Origin: Saprospiraceae bacterium
GTDB lineage: Bacteria; Bacteroidota; Bacteroidia; Chitinophagales; Saprospiraceae
Length of the DNA stretch: 36,834 bases
Assembly: GCA_015490175.1 (NCBI GenBank)
Contig: WFYJ01000029.1
Location: 1-36,834, forward strand
Reading direction: 5' to 3'
Made by a program: the position numbers and the translations under genes. Positions 1 through 8,760 of the stretch are shown one piece after another. The notes beneath the pieces are model-generated. The model worked only from the letters and a program-made list of their open reading frames with translations, searched no databases and had not been told where the DNA came from. Positions within the stretch are counted from its first letter, which is position 1. Each line of letters starts with the position of its first letter.

Positions 1-147
1 CTGCGCGCAAACTGCGTTTTCTGCGGTCGAAAAATCATTCAGTTACACAAAGCGCCACTGAGCATGCACTGATTTTCACAGAGTTGTAAACTCCAAACTC
101 CGAAATCACGGGCTGTTACAGCCTTTTTTCAAAAGGCTCCTCACTCC
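1..147. repeat. Composite intergenic repeat, copy 1
   Basis: Non-coding stretch after the SGNH-like gene. It holds a short module built on CTGCG words (1-30), then module A (about 35-90), a 56-bp block of CACTGA/CACAGAG words that is nearly identical to 18989-19044 and related to 12552-12609, 19201-19254 and 20270-20325. It is followed by a hairpin at 120-138 (AGCCTTTT, loop TTC, AAAAGGCT) and a run of CTCACTCTTCACTC words that reaches into the 3' end of the neighbouring gene. No open frame of its own is convincing. The hairpin could end transcription of the gene at 148, but no U-run follows it on that strand. Confidence 0.7.
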
Positions 148-1134
148 TCACTCTTCACTCTTCACTCCCTCCTCACCCCCCCGGGCCGGCAGCACGCCGT
201 CGCGCACCAGCAGTTCGATGAAGCGTTTGGCGCCCGCCTTGTTGACGTGCTGATAGTCGCCAAAGAGCGCATCGTCCTGCAGGGCCGTGCTGTAGTCGCG
301 CACGTGCAGGCCGGTAGCGCGTTCCACCTTTTGACGAAAGTCATCCAGATTGCGGATGCGCGCGGCAAAGGGCGGCCAGTACGGGTTGATGAGCAAGCGC
401 ACTTCGAGTCCGCGCCGGCGGGCCTCGCTGACCAGGCCTGCGAGCCGCCGCAAAAGATAGTCGTCGGTATGGATGGTGTAGGGCGGCGCTGTGGCGTTGG
501 CGCGCTTCATGCGCTCGGTGATGACGCGATCGAGCAACCAGTCTTCATCGGTACGACGCAAGTAGAACAAGGTCCGCTGAAAGATCTCGCTGTTGTAGCG
601 AAACAGGTGGCTCACCACCCCACCCCACCAGGCCCTGGGTGCGCGCGCGTGGATGAGGCTGTCGAGGCGAGGCGAGCGGGTGCGGTAACAGTTGAAGCCG
701 GCAATGAGGGCGTCGTTGGTGCGGTCGCACATCGTCACGTCAATGACGAGCAGCCGCCCGGGCCGGGCATACCGGTCCATCCAGTCGGCGCACAACACGC
801 TCCCCAGGTCGATGGGCAGGGCATTGTAGGACAGGTTGAGGCTCTGCATGCCCGTCTGGCGCTCCACTTCGGGCTGGAAAAACATCAGTCCGCGCGAGTT
901 GCCGAGGAAGACCACATCGGCATCGGGCTGCCCGTAGTAGAGCCGCGAGTAGCGGAACCGGCTGTGCGCTACCACCTGTTCGAGGGCAAGCCCGCCCAGG
1001 CGGTCGCCAACAAACACCAGCAGCACCAGGCCCAGCCAGAAAAGCGGGTTGCGGCGCAACCGGGCGCTGCGCGTGTCTGCATGGGATATGTGCGCGTGTG
1101 GTTTCAAATCAAAACTGGAAGTAAATGAACGCAT
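148..1134 (-). CDS. SGNH-like membrane-anchored protein of O-acetylation cassette
   Basis: A 328-residue protein with one hydrophobic segment near the N terminus (about residues 31-52), then an exported domain. The SGNH-type nucleophile motif is seen as VVFLGNSRG (about residues 74-82) and the C-terminal histidine block as DYQHVNKAGA. This arrangement resembles the AlgJ/AlgX/DltD-like partners that work with MBOAT acyltransferases. Its start overlaps the end of the MBOAT gene by 26 bases, which implies translational coupling. The likely role is to transfer or remove acetyl groups on an exported polysaccharide with the MBOAT protein. The exact polymer cannot be read from sequence. The 3' end runs into CTTCACTC-type repeat DNA, so the last residues (GEEGVKSEE) are repeat-derived. 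Confidence 0.75.
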   Translation of the reverse strand: MRSFTSSFDLKPHAHISHADTRSARLRRNPLFWLGLVLLVFVGDRLGGLALEQVVAHSRFRYSRLYYGQPDADVVFLGNSRGLMFFQPEVERQTGMQSLNLSYNALPIDLGSVLCADWMDRYARPGRLLVIDVTMCDRTNDALIAGFNCYRTRSPRLDSLIHARAPRAWWGGVVSHLFRYNSEIFQRTLFYLRRTDEDWLLDRVITERMKRANATAPPYTIHTDDYLLRRLAGLVSEARRRGLEVRLLINPYWPPFAARIRNLDDFRQKVERATGLHVRDYSTALQDDALFGDYQHVNKAGAKRFIELLVRDGVLPARGGEEGVKSEE

Positions 1135-2536
1135 TGGAATCGAAAGTGCCGAAGAAAGCCATCAGCCACAGCAGCACGGCCCATGCAGCCACCTGCCACT
1201 GCGGCTTCCGCCAGACGAGCTCCTGCCAGTCGAGGCGCAGCGCAGCAACGTCCACCCACAAGAGGAAGGCGATGAGCAGGGCGCCCTTCAGCACCAGAAA
1301 CTTGTTGATAACCAGCTCCCACGAGAACGAAGCAATATCGGCCATGCCCTGAAACATGGCCATGGCCGTGCCAAAGTCAGGGCTTCGGAAAAACACCCAG
1401 GCCACATTGGTCAGGGTATACACCAACAGGATATAGCCACCCGCCTGCAGGGCACGAGGCACGCGCAGCGCAGCGAGCATTTTGCCGAAAGGCGGACCCA
1501 AAAGGCGCTGCCCCACCAGGTACATGCCGTGCAGAAAGCCCCAGAAAACGAACACCCACGAGGCGCCGTGCCACAAGCCGCCCAGCAGCATGGTCAGCAT
1601 CAGGTTGCGATAGGTCTTGAACGTGCCATGACGGTTGCCGCCCAGCGGAATGTAGAGATAGTCGCGCAGCCAGGACGAAAGGGTGATGTGCCAGCGCGTC
1701 CAGAATTCGCTGAAACTCCGACTGAAATAGGGCGAACGAAAATTTTCGGGAAACCGAAAGCCCAGCATGCGCGCCAGGCCGATGGCAATGTCGCTGTAGC
1801 CCGAAAAATCGCAGTAAATCTGGAAGCTGTAGAAAATCACCCCGATGAGGAGGTGCATGGCGCCGAAGCTGTCGGGCGACTGGAAGCACTGGTCCACGAA
1901 AGGAGCCAGTGTGTCGGCAATGGCCACCTTCTTGAAAAAGCCCCACAGGGCCTGCGTGCCGCCCTTGACGAAGTTGTCCCATCGGAACGGATGGTCGTGG
2001 TGGAATTGCGGCAGCAGCTCGGCCGCCCGCACGATGGGTCCCGCCACGAGCTGCGGGAAAAAGGCGATGTAAGTGGCAAAGCGCACCAGACTGTGCTCCA
2101 CCGGAATCTTGCGGCGATACACGTCGATGGTGTAGCTCATCGACTGGAAGGTGTAGAACGAAATGCCCACCGGCAGGATGATATTCAGCGTGGTCCAGTC
2201 GGCTTCCCAGCCGATGGTGTGCAACAACGCACGCAACGACTCGGCGAAGAAATTGAAGTATTTGAAAAAGGCCAGCACGCCAAGGTTGACCACCACGCTC
2301 ACCGTCAGCCAGCGCTTGCGCCAGCGGGGCCGGTGCTCATGTTCCAGCTTCATGCCAACGAAGTAATCCACCAGCGTTGAGAAAGCGATCAGGCTCAGAA
2401 AGCGCCAGTCCCACCACCCGTAGAAGAAGTAGCTGCCTGCCAGGCACCACAGGAGCCGCCGGCGCCCACGCAGGTAGAAGTACACCGGCATGAACACCAG
2501 GATGAAAATGAGGAATGGCAGGCTGTTGAAGATCAT
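1109..2536 (-). CDS. MBOAT family O-acyltransferase (AlgI/DltB-like)
   Basis: A 475-residue polytopic membrane protein of the membrane-bound O-acyltransferase family. Diagnostic blocks seen are ILPVGISFYTFQSMSYTIDVYR, DFSGYSDIAIG, EFWTRWHITLSSWLRDYLYIPLGG and GGLWHGASW, the last with the family's catalytic histidine. The length is normal for AlgI-type proteins. The family moves acetyl groups from the cytoplasmic side to an exported polysaccharide. The gene follows the SGNH hydrolase gene by 39 bases and overlaps the next SGNH-like gene by 26 bases, so the three form one operon on the minus strand. It carries one copy of the genomic word TTTGCCGAAAGGC at 1481-1493, and another copy (2563-2575) lies about 27 bases upstream of its start. 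Confidence 0.93.
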   Translation of the reverse strand: MIFNSLPFLIFILVFMPVYFYLRGRRRLLWCLAGSYFFYGWWDWRFLSLIAFSTLVDYFVGMKLEHEHRPRWRKRWLTVSVVVNLGVLAFFKYFNFFAESLRALLHTIGWEADWTTLNIILPVGISFYTFQSMSYTIDVYRRKIPVEHSLVRFATYIAFFPQLVAGPIVRAAELLPQFHHDHPFRWDNFVKGGTQALWGFFKKVAIADTLAPFVDQCFQSPDSFGAMHLLIGVIFYSFQIYCDFSGYSDIAIGLARMLGFRFPENFRSPYFSRSFSEFWTRWHITLSSWLRDYLYIPLGGNRHGTFKTYRNLMLTMLLGGLWHGASWVFVFWGFLHGMYLVGQRLLGPPFGKMLAALRVPRALQAGGYILLVYTLTNVAWVFFRSPDFGTAMAMFQGMADIASFSWELVINKFLVLKGALLIAFLLWVDVAALRLDWQELVWRKPQWQVAAWAVLLWLMAFFGTFDSNAFIYFQF

Positions 2537-2575
2537 GACTCGTGCTGTGGGGTCTGTTTTTCGCCTTTCGGCAAA

Positions 2576-3313
2576 TCATTCACTGGTGGCAGCGTTTTCC
2601 TTCAGCAATTTCATTATGGCATCGGCCCAGATGCGATAGGCCGACCCGTTGAGATGGATGCCATCTTCGGTGAAGCGCGCGTCGAGGCGGCCCTGCGCGT
2701 CCGAAAACAGCGGATGCAGGTCGAGGAAGCGGCATCCATGTCGGGCTGCCAGCTCTTTGAGGGCCTCATTCACTGCGCGAACATCTTCGTTGCGGATGCC
2801 GAGGGGCCGCACCTCGTTGTTTACCGGCAGCAGACTCTGCACCACGATACGGGTGCGAGGCAAGGCGGCAGTCAGCCGTTGCAGCAGCACCTCGTATTGC
2901 CTGATGACAAAGCCGGGCTCGTGAAACAGCAGGTCGTTGATGCCGATCATGAGGAACAGCCACTCGGGCTGCAGCTCCACCACCTCGTCGAGGCGGTGCA
3001 ACACTCCGCCAATATGGTCGCCGTTGATGCCGCGGTTGCGCACGCGCGGGTTTTGCAAGAGCTCGACCCACTCGCCCTGCCGTGTCAGCGAGTTGCCCAG
3101 CATGACGATGGTCGCAGAATCAGCAGGCAGCATGTCCAGTTGCGATTTTCGGTGTGCGTATTCGGCCCCTACCCCGCGCGTCTGAAAGCGATACATGAGG
3201 TAGCGCCAGCCGCCGAGGCGATGCACGGCCCACAGGCCGACAGCCATGGCCAGCACGTTGAGCAGCAATGAGCCTGCCAGGATTGCCTTGCACCAATTGC
3301 TACACGTACTCAT
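2576..3313 (-). CDS. SGNH/GDSL family hydrolase, membrane anchored
   Basis: A 245-residue protein with an N-terminal signal anchor (about residues 9-29) and a complete SGNH hydrolase core: GNSLT (block I serine), NRGINGD (block II glycine), GINDLL (block III asparagine) and DGIHLN (block V aspartate and histidine). It is probably an exported acetyl esterase acting on carbohydrate. It is the first gene of the cassette with the MBOAT and the second SGNH-like protein, so the operon has an acyl transporter/transferase flanked by two SGNH proteins. The 83 bases between its start and the insertion sequence hold no clear TAnnTTTG box, so its original promoter may have been changed by the insertion. 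Confidence 0.88.
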   Translation of the reverse strand: MSTCSNWCKAILAGSLLLNVLAMAVGLWAVHRLGGWRYLMYRFQTRGVGAEYAHRKSQLDMLPADSATIVMLGNSLTRQGEWVELLQNPRVRNRGINGDHIGGVLHRLDEVVELQPEWLFLMIGINDLLFHEPGFVIRQYEVLLQRLTAALPRTRIVVQSLLPVNNEVRPLGIRNEDVRAVNEALKELAARHGCRFLDLHPLFSDAQGRLDARFTEDGIHLNGSAYRIWADAIMKLLKENAATSE

Positions 3314-3396
3314 GCCTCATTTAGTGGTGTCCTTGAATAGATGATCGTGCACCCTGAGAATGAACCGGCTGTAAAAAATTGCGTGTAGGGTTTAGA

Positions 3397-5127
3397 CCTA
3401 CATTCCGCACCTTTGTGCAGGAGTCCCCGGTATTTTTTTAAATTCAATGTTATCGCATGGAAATAGACAGTATATTAGAGACGCAACGAATTGACCATCT
3501 GGGTATTGTGGCAGGCGTATGTGATGAGGTCGGTCTGATTTCAGCTATTGATGAAGTGGTTGGGCTGACAAAGCGCAAAGTGAGTTGCGGTATGGCCGTA
3601 CAGGCCATGGTATTGAATGCGCTGGGGTTTTCAGGGCGAGCGTTGTATCTGATGCCGCAATATTTGCACAACAAGCCTGTGGATTTGTTAATAGCACCGG
3701 GCTTGAAAGCAGAAGATTTCAACGATGACAGTCTGGGGCGCTGCCTGGATCAGTTGTTCGAAACAGGCGTGACAAAGGTTTTTGCTCACGTGGTACGCAA
3801 AGCACTGGAAACCTATGGGATAGAGTGCCGTTTTTTTCATCTGGACAGTACGAGTTTTCACGTACATGGGCAGTACGAAGGGCAGCAAACACCATCGGAG
3901 CAAGCAAGTGCAGAAGGCGAACCGATAGCCATACAGATCACGCATGGGTATTCGAAGGATCACCGTCCGGATCTGAAGCAAGTGGTGGTCAATCTCATCA
4001 CGACACATCGGTCGCAGCTTCCGGTGTGGATGGAATCCCTGAGTGGCAATGCGGCAGACCGCAAGAGTTTTCCGAAAACGATCCAGGCATTTTGCAAGCA
4101 GCTGCAGCAGGCCGATGAGTGTTTTTTCGTGGTAGACAGTGCGCTATACAGTGCTGAAAATCTGAACAATCTGTCACACATACGCTGGCTGACGCGTGTG
4201 CCGCGCACGCTCAAGGAGGCCCGTGAGGTACTGACCCATACAGAACGCGCCCAGATGCAAGATCTGGGCGATGGATATGCCGGTGTGGAAGTGCGCAGCA
4301 ATTATGCCCAGGTGGAACAGCGTTGGCTGGTGGTGTATTCAGAAAAGGCAGCCCGGCGAGAAGAAAAGACCTTGCAGCGTCGGCTGAGCAAGGAAAAAGA
4401 AAGCGCGCAACGTCAGTGGCGCAAACTGCAACATCAGCAATTCGACAGCCCGCAACAGGCTCAGGCAGCCATGGAATCCTTGCAAAAGAAGTGGAAGTAT
4501 CATAGCCTCTCGGCGCAGGTGGTTCCTGTGAAGCGCTATGCCTCGCGTGGCCGTCCGGCCGCCGGTTCTGAACCGCAAGTTGTTGGATTCCAGTTGGAAG
4601 GGCAAGTGCAGCAGTCGGAACAATTGCTCGAAAAGGCGCGAAAGGGTCAGGGATATTTCATACTGGCCACCAATGAATTGGATGCAGATCGCCTTTCGAC
4701 ACAGGACATGCTCGCTCAGTACAAAGCTCAGGCCGTTTCCGTAGAACGCGGCTTTCGTTTTCTGAAAGATCCATTGTTTTTCGCTCACAGTCTTTTTCTG
4801 AAAAATCCGGGTCGCATCATGGCGTTGACCATGATAATGACCCTCTCATTACTGATCTATTCGCTGGCCGAACGCAAGTTGCGCGACATATTGCAACAAA
4901 GTGGGCAGAGCATCCCCAATCAAGTGGGCAAGCCGACCCAGCGTCCGACCATGCGCTGGGTTTTCCAGTTGTTCGAGGGGATCGATTTGCTGCTGATTCG
5001 AGAAAACGGACGAATTGTCCAGCGAAAAGTACTCAACCTCACGCCTGTTCAGCTACAAATCATCAATATGCTCGGCCCGCCGGTCGAAAAATGCTATCTG
5101 ATCGATGCTTGAGGTGCGGAATGTAGG
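3397..5127 (+). mobile_element. IS1634-like insertion sequence, complete
   Basis: The element is bounded by a perfect 16-bp inverted repeat, CCTACATTCCGCACCT at 3397-3412 and its complement at 5112-5127, and encodes a single intact transposase. The flanks (ttaga on the left, ctcca on the right) show no target-site duplication. The right end lies inside the type IIG gene, while the left flank shows no continuation of that gene. The lack of duplication suggests a deletion or recombination next to the element after it inserted. The family is inferred from the transposase. The boundaries could extend a few bases further out. Confidence 0.85.
3457..5112 (+). CDS. IS1634 family transposase (DDE, IS4 superfamily)
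   Basis: A 551-residue transposase with an N-terminal DUF4277-like region (about residues 10-115) and an RNase H-like catalytic core. The first aspartate lies in FFHLDSTSFHVHG and the second in FFVVDSALYSAEN. The glutamate lies in YKAQAVSVERGFRFLKDP, which matches the Y-R-E-K signature of IS4-type enzymes. The frame is uninterrupted and full length for the family, so the element may still be active. The stop codon overlaps the right inverted repeat, so the C-terminal codons are part of the element end. Base composition differs from the GC-rich neighbours. Confidence 0.93.
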   Translation: MEIDSILETQRIDHLGIVAGVCDEVGLISAIDEVVGLTKRKVSCGMAVQAMVLNALGFSGRALYLMPQYLHNKPVDLLIAPGLKAEDFNDDSLGRCLDQLFETGVTKVFAHVVRKALETYGIECRFFHLDSTSFHVHGQYEGQQTPSEQASAEGEPIAIQITHGYSKDHRPDLKQVVVNLITTHRSQLPVWMESLSGNAADRKSFPKTIQAFCKQLQQADECFFVVDSALYSAENLNNLSHIRWLTRVPRTLKEAREVLTHTERAQMQDLGDGYAGVEVRSNYAQVEQRWLVVYSEKAARREEKTLQRRLSKEKESAQRQWRKLQHQQFDSPQQAQAAMESLQKKWKYHSLSAQVVPVKRYASRGRPAAGSEPQVVGFQLEGQVQQSEQLLEKARKGQGYFILATNELDADRLSTQDMLAQYKAQAVSVERGFRFLKDPLFFAHSLFLKNPGRIMALTMIMTLSLLIYSLAERKLRDILQQSGQSIPNQVGKPTQRPTMRWVFQLFEGIDLLLIRENGRIVQRKVLNLTPVQLQIINMLGPPVEKCYLIDA

Positions 5128-7076
5128 CTCCATATAAAGGGGCGGTCATCCTTCAGACATGCCTTTTCCCCGTTGAGTTCCTCGATGCGTGCCTTCCACT
5201 GGCGGATCTGCTGTTCTGTTGCGTCCGAAATGTCGATTTTGAGCTGTACCGCCTCCCCGGGAAAGGCAATGGCACCTTGGCGCCCCTGTTTTTTCAGTGC
5301 CTGTATTTTCCTTTTGCACTCCTGTATTTCCTCGTCCAGAACGGCCCTGAATACTTTCAGCTCTTCTTGGGTGATGGCGCGTGGATCCTCGGATTTATTG
5401 TAGAAATAATCCCTTTTCTTTTTCTTCAGTTCCCTGATTTTGCGCTTGAGTGGCTTGGAAAGCGAGGCGTGCCCTTGTACGGAAAATGTTTTGCTTGCAA
5501 TGCGCTGCACCAGGGAGTCGCCTGTGCGTACCTTGAAGGTCAGGTTGGGCAGCAGGGGGGTGGGCGAATGGCGCTCTTCGTCGGGCATGTCGACGAACAG
5601 CGTCAGCCACAGGCGCAAGTGATTGATCCACACGGCCCATCGCTTCACTTCCACGCCGTAGAGCGAGCGGGCAATGATGGCCTTTTTGCGCTCGAAGGGG
5701 GAAGGAGCATTCTGCGTCAGCTCGGGCGGGGCGTTGTTGTGGGTGTAGAGGTCTTCGAGTGTACGTTCCAGTACTTGCAGCATGCCTACTTCAAAGGCAC
5801 CAGAGCCCGCTGCTGGGTCGCAGACGGTCACATTCTCCAGTTTCTCGATCAGCGTGCGGATTTCTTCTGCACTGAGTGTGACTTCTACCGAATCTCCGGG
5901 TGGGAAGAAAAGCTGATACAGGCTTGCCTGGCGGATGTCGGTAGTTTGTTGCAACCACTTGATCAAGGCCAGGCGGCACATCAGGTCCACCTCCACGCGC
6001 GGCGTATAGACGGCACCCTGATCCATGTTGGTGATGCGCTCGAAGATGATGCCGAGGAATTCGGGGTTGAGTTCCAGTTCCTCGTCGTAGCGATCGTTTT
6101 CCTCTACGGTGAAATTGTATTGGAAGAGAAAATCGAAGAAATCTCCAATGAGATCATCGGGAATCCACAGATCTTTGTCATCCACGCCCTGCTTGCGCTT
6201 GAAGAGTTCCCCGTTGAGATAGGGGGCCATCTGCAGGGCCGTTTGCGTATCTTCTGAAAAGGGTGCATGGCCATAGGCCACCTTGCATCCTGGCGGATTG
6301 TTAAGGGCCTCAAAGAACAATGGTGCCAACCACTCTTTGTAGAAAGTGTTTCGAGGGCGATTGCTGCGTTGATATTCCCGCCAGAAATCCTGTAAGAAGC
6401 GGGGATTCTCGCCCAGCCAGCCTTTCTTTTGTACAAAACCGAGAAAAATGGTGCGGATGGCGAACAGGAGGGCAAAATCCTGCCTGAGGGCTTCGTCGGT
6501 TGTCCCCACTACTTCCCGGGCGATCTGGTCGTATCTGGGCCTGAATTCCTGATAGAAAGCGTCGGAAACAGCTTCCAGTGAGAAGGCTTCCAGGATCTGC
6601 GCCATCGAGGACAAATCGGCCTTCCCGAATTGGAGGACGAAGGTTTTGTTGGGAAGTTCCGGGTCCACAAAGAAAGTGTAGCGCCGGTAGGGGCTGAATT
6701 GTTTGCGCGTGCCGTGATAGGTGGTTGTGATGAGCGAGAGCCGAAAGCGACCGGCATCATCGTAGAAAGCGAAGATACCGGCATTGTAGTTGCCCGCCTT
6801 GAGGATGCGCTTGCCCAGATCAAACTGCATCTTTTTGCCGGAGCGCGATGTCAGCTCCCGTACCGAATGCACATCGGCAACTACGACATTCTTTTGCACA
6901 TCGGGAAATTCGATGACACCCAACTTTTGCACCGTATCAAAGGGCCAGCCTTCTTTGACCAAACGGTCGAATGGCTCGAACTCTTTATCCTGTTGGAAAG
7001 GCGCGATTCGACGCATCAAGTAGGTGAGCCGTTCATGGGTGTATCCTTCAAGCAGTGGTTTCAGGAACTCTGTCAT
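5128..7076 (-). pseudogene. Type IIG restriction-modification enzyme, 3' part lost to IS
   Basis: About 650 residues of an Eco57I/BREX-PglX-like fused restriction-methylation protein. It has an N-terminal nuclease-like region, then the methyltransferase SAM motif CDPAAGSGAFEVG and the helix LYGVEVKRWAVWINHLRLWL. The sequence reaches DDRPFIW, the start of the PFxW block that precedes NPPY in this family, and then enters the insertion sequence. The open frame continues to 5094 with IS-derived residues. Catalytic motif IV (NPPY) and the target-recognition domain are therefore missing, so methylation and cleavage are presumably lost. The start is placed at 7076 because its ATG overlaps the TGA of the upstream RAMP gene (ATGA). 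No matching 3' fragment occurs elsewhere in the window. Confidence 0.88.
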
Positions 7077-8029
7077 GTGTCGCTTTGCCATTTTTGTGCA
7101 AAAACTGTTTGCCAATGTTGTGGTAGCAGATTTATCGAATGGCGCTCCACCTCTGCCACGCCGTATCCGCTGCTGGTCTTGGCGCCAAAGCCGTATTTGG
7201 TGAGCATGGCGTGGACGCCTTCAGCGATTGCGGCGAGGTCGGCTTTGGCGGTTTCTTCCGAGGGGTGGAAGTGGAGTGGGACGTAGAGGAGGGAAAACAC
7301 GCCACTTGTGCCCGCAGGCACGCATTCAAAGTAGATGGGGTTTTTCCCCGTGCCCGTTGCCCGGTCGTGGGGGTTGATGACTTCCAGTCCGATGCGGTCG
7401 AAGAAGGTGGGGTAGAAGTGGAGGCAGCCTGCACGGTATGCTTCACTTTCTTCCTTTACATTGCCGAACAGACGCACCATTTGCTCGTTTTGTGCTGCTT
7501 CGTTCAGCGTTTTGTACCGCCTCAGTCGGTACATGGCGGCACGCAACGCGCCTTTCCACTGAGCGGGAGCTATGCAGGGTACTTTGAAGACCCACTCCTT
7601 TTTGACGGGATTGTCGAGAATGTAGAAGTCGGTATCGTCCTTGCTGATGTAGGGTTTGCGCAGGGTGAAGGGGAGCTGAAGCGCCCATGATCCGGGTGGG
7701 AGACCGGCGAGGTCGGGGAGGGAGGGATATAGTTTCAGCGCGGCCAAATATTGCGATTGCCGTTGAAAGAATGCTTTCGCATGGTGTTCGATCCAATAAC
7801 GCAATCCCCCGCCCATTTTGCCTGAACCCATGCGCGCTTCATCTTTACGGCCGGTGCCTGCTGCCTGCGTCAGGATGGCAATACGTGCCCAATCGTCTTC
7901 GATCCCGCCGATGGCAGGCCACCGGGTGGGCTCATCCGCATTGGGATCAACCAGTCGCCTGATGGCAAAGCCCTGCGTAGTACTGTTTTGCAGGGCAAGG
8001 GGGAATTGGGCGTGGTATTCGCGTTTCAT
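7073..8029 (-). CDS. RAMP superfamily protein, Cas7-like (Cmr4/Cmr6/Csm3-type fold)
   Basis: A 318-residue protein with marks of the CRISPR RAMP superfamily: QWKGALRAAMYRL (about residues 157-169), LFGN (about 187), a following AGCLHFYP strand, and a C-terminal glycine-rich loop GFGAKTSSGYG (about 280-290). In type III complexes such proteins bind crRNA along the backbone. Here no Cas10, Cas6 or repeat array is nearby. The start at 8029 leaves 5 bases after the TOPRIM gene; an alternative ATG at 8053 would overlap it by 19 bases. Its stop overlaps the start of the type IIG gene (ATGA). It is the second RAMP of the operon and is not a duplicate of the first. What it binds is unknown. Confidence 0.75.
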   Translation of the reverse strand: MKREYHAQFPLALQNSTTQGFAIRRLVDPNADEPTRWPAIGGIEDDWARIAILTQAAGTGRKDEARMGSGKMGGGLRYWIEHHAKAFFQRQSQYLAALKLYPSLPDLAGLPPGSWALQLPFTLRKPYISKDDTDFYILDNPVKKEWVFKVPCIAPAQWKGALRAAMYRLRRYKTLNEAAQNEQMVRLFGNVKEESEAYRAGCLHFYPTFFDRIGLEVINPHDRATGTGKNPIYFECVPAGTSGVFSLLYVPLHFHPSEETAKADLAAIAEGVHAMLTKYGFGAKTSSGYGVAEVERHSINLLPQHWQTVFAQKWQSDT

Positions 8030-8034
8030 AGAGT

Positions 8035-8760
8035 TTAAGTTTCTAATAACCAATTCCAGGCCTCAATCAAAGGGGCAAAAACACGTCGCAAGGATTCTTC
8101 AGACGCACACTTAGCTACCTTTTGGGAAAACCATACATGGGATTGCTGATACTGAAAGGCTGTGATGAATGCATAAATCCATGATTTGTTTTGTATCCAT
8201 GGGTAATTGTTTCTTTTCATAAGTTCAGGAAACTCCTCTCTGCCCTTTCTCAACAGTTCACGTGCCATTTCTTCGGAATGGGAATATAATCTGGTAGCAA
8301 TTTCATCATTATTCTTGTCTAACAGGAGCTTCAGAATATACCCATCGAAATCTCTATTGGAAATCCCTTGGATGGCGGCATCAGATACGTGTAAGACGAT
8401 ACAGGTTCCTTCGATATAGGTCTTGAAGAGATTTTGATATAAAGGATGGGTAGTCCAAATCAAACCGTTCCATTTGGCATCATGTTGTTGCAGGTCATTC
8501 GCGATCCGGTTTGCACGTTCTATCGGAGATTGAAGGTCTTCTTGGTCGAAAATCAGCAAAATTCGTCCTACTGCTTGTAGAGGAAAAGAGGCGAGTGCTT
8601 CAATAACCTGGTTATATCCTTCTCTTTTGTGCCCAAAGACACTTTTCCAGTCGGGGGGGCGTGGCTTTGCGACCTGGTTCATAATTTTTCTGTCATAAAG
8701 CACTTTCCCGACTTCCCGTTCAGTCGCTCCCTCGGTGATCACTATGATTTCAACAGACAT
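8035..8760 (-). CDS. TOPRIM-like protein paired with OLD-type ATPase
   Basis: A 241-residue protein. The N-terminal VEIIVITEGATE (conserved glutamates at about 10 and 14) and RILLIFDQEDLQSP (acidic D72-x-E-D75) fit the glutamate and DxD motifs of a TOPRIM-like fold, as in DUF3226/DUF4276/DUF4435-type proteins. Such proteins occur next to ABC-type ATPases in split OLD nucleases and PARIS-like defence pairs. The rest is helical and unassigned. The start at 8760 (MSVEIIV) overlaps the ATPase stop by 11 bases, so the two are translationally coupled. The expected role is a nuclease or toxin effector governed by the ATPase. The gene is clearly AT-richer than the housekeeping genes around it. Assignment is by motif only. 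Confidence 0.6.
   Translation of the reverse strand: MSVEIIVITEGATEREVGKVLYDRKIMNQVAKPRPPDWKSVFGHKREGYNQVIEALASFPLQAVGRILLIFDQEDLQSPIERANRIANDLQQHDAKWNGLIWTTHPLYQNLFKTYIEGTCIVLHVSDAAIQGISNRDFDGYILKLLLDKNNDEIATRLYSHSEEMARELLRKGREEFPELMKRNNYPWIQNKSWIYAFITAFQYQQSHVWFSQKVAKCASEESLRRVFAPLIEAWNWLLET

Noticed and set aside
3386-3403. TGTAGG...CCTACA stem at the left IS end as part of the inverted repeat
   Set aside because: The right end does not share the outer bases, so only the 16-bp CCTACATTCCGCACCT is taken as terminal repeat.
5277-6257. Long plus-strand frame opposite the type IIG gene
   Set aside because: It is the antisense shadow of a gene with clear methylase motifs and shows no family features itself.
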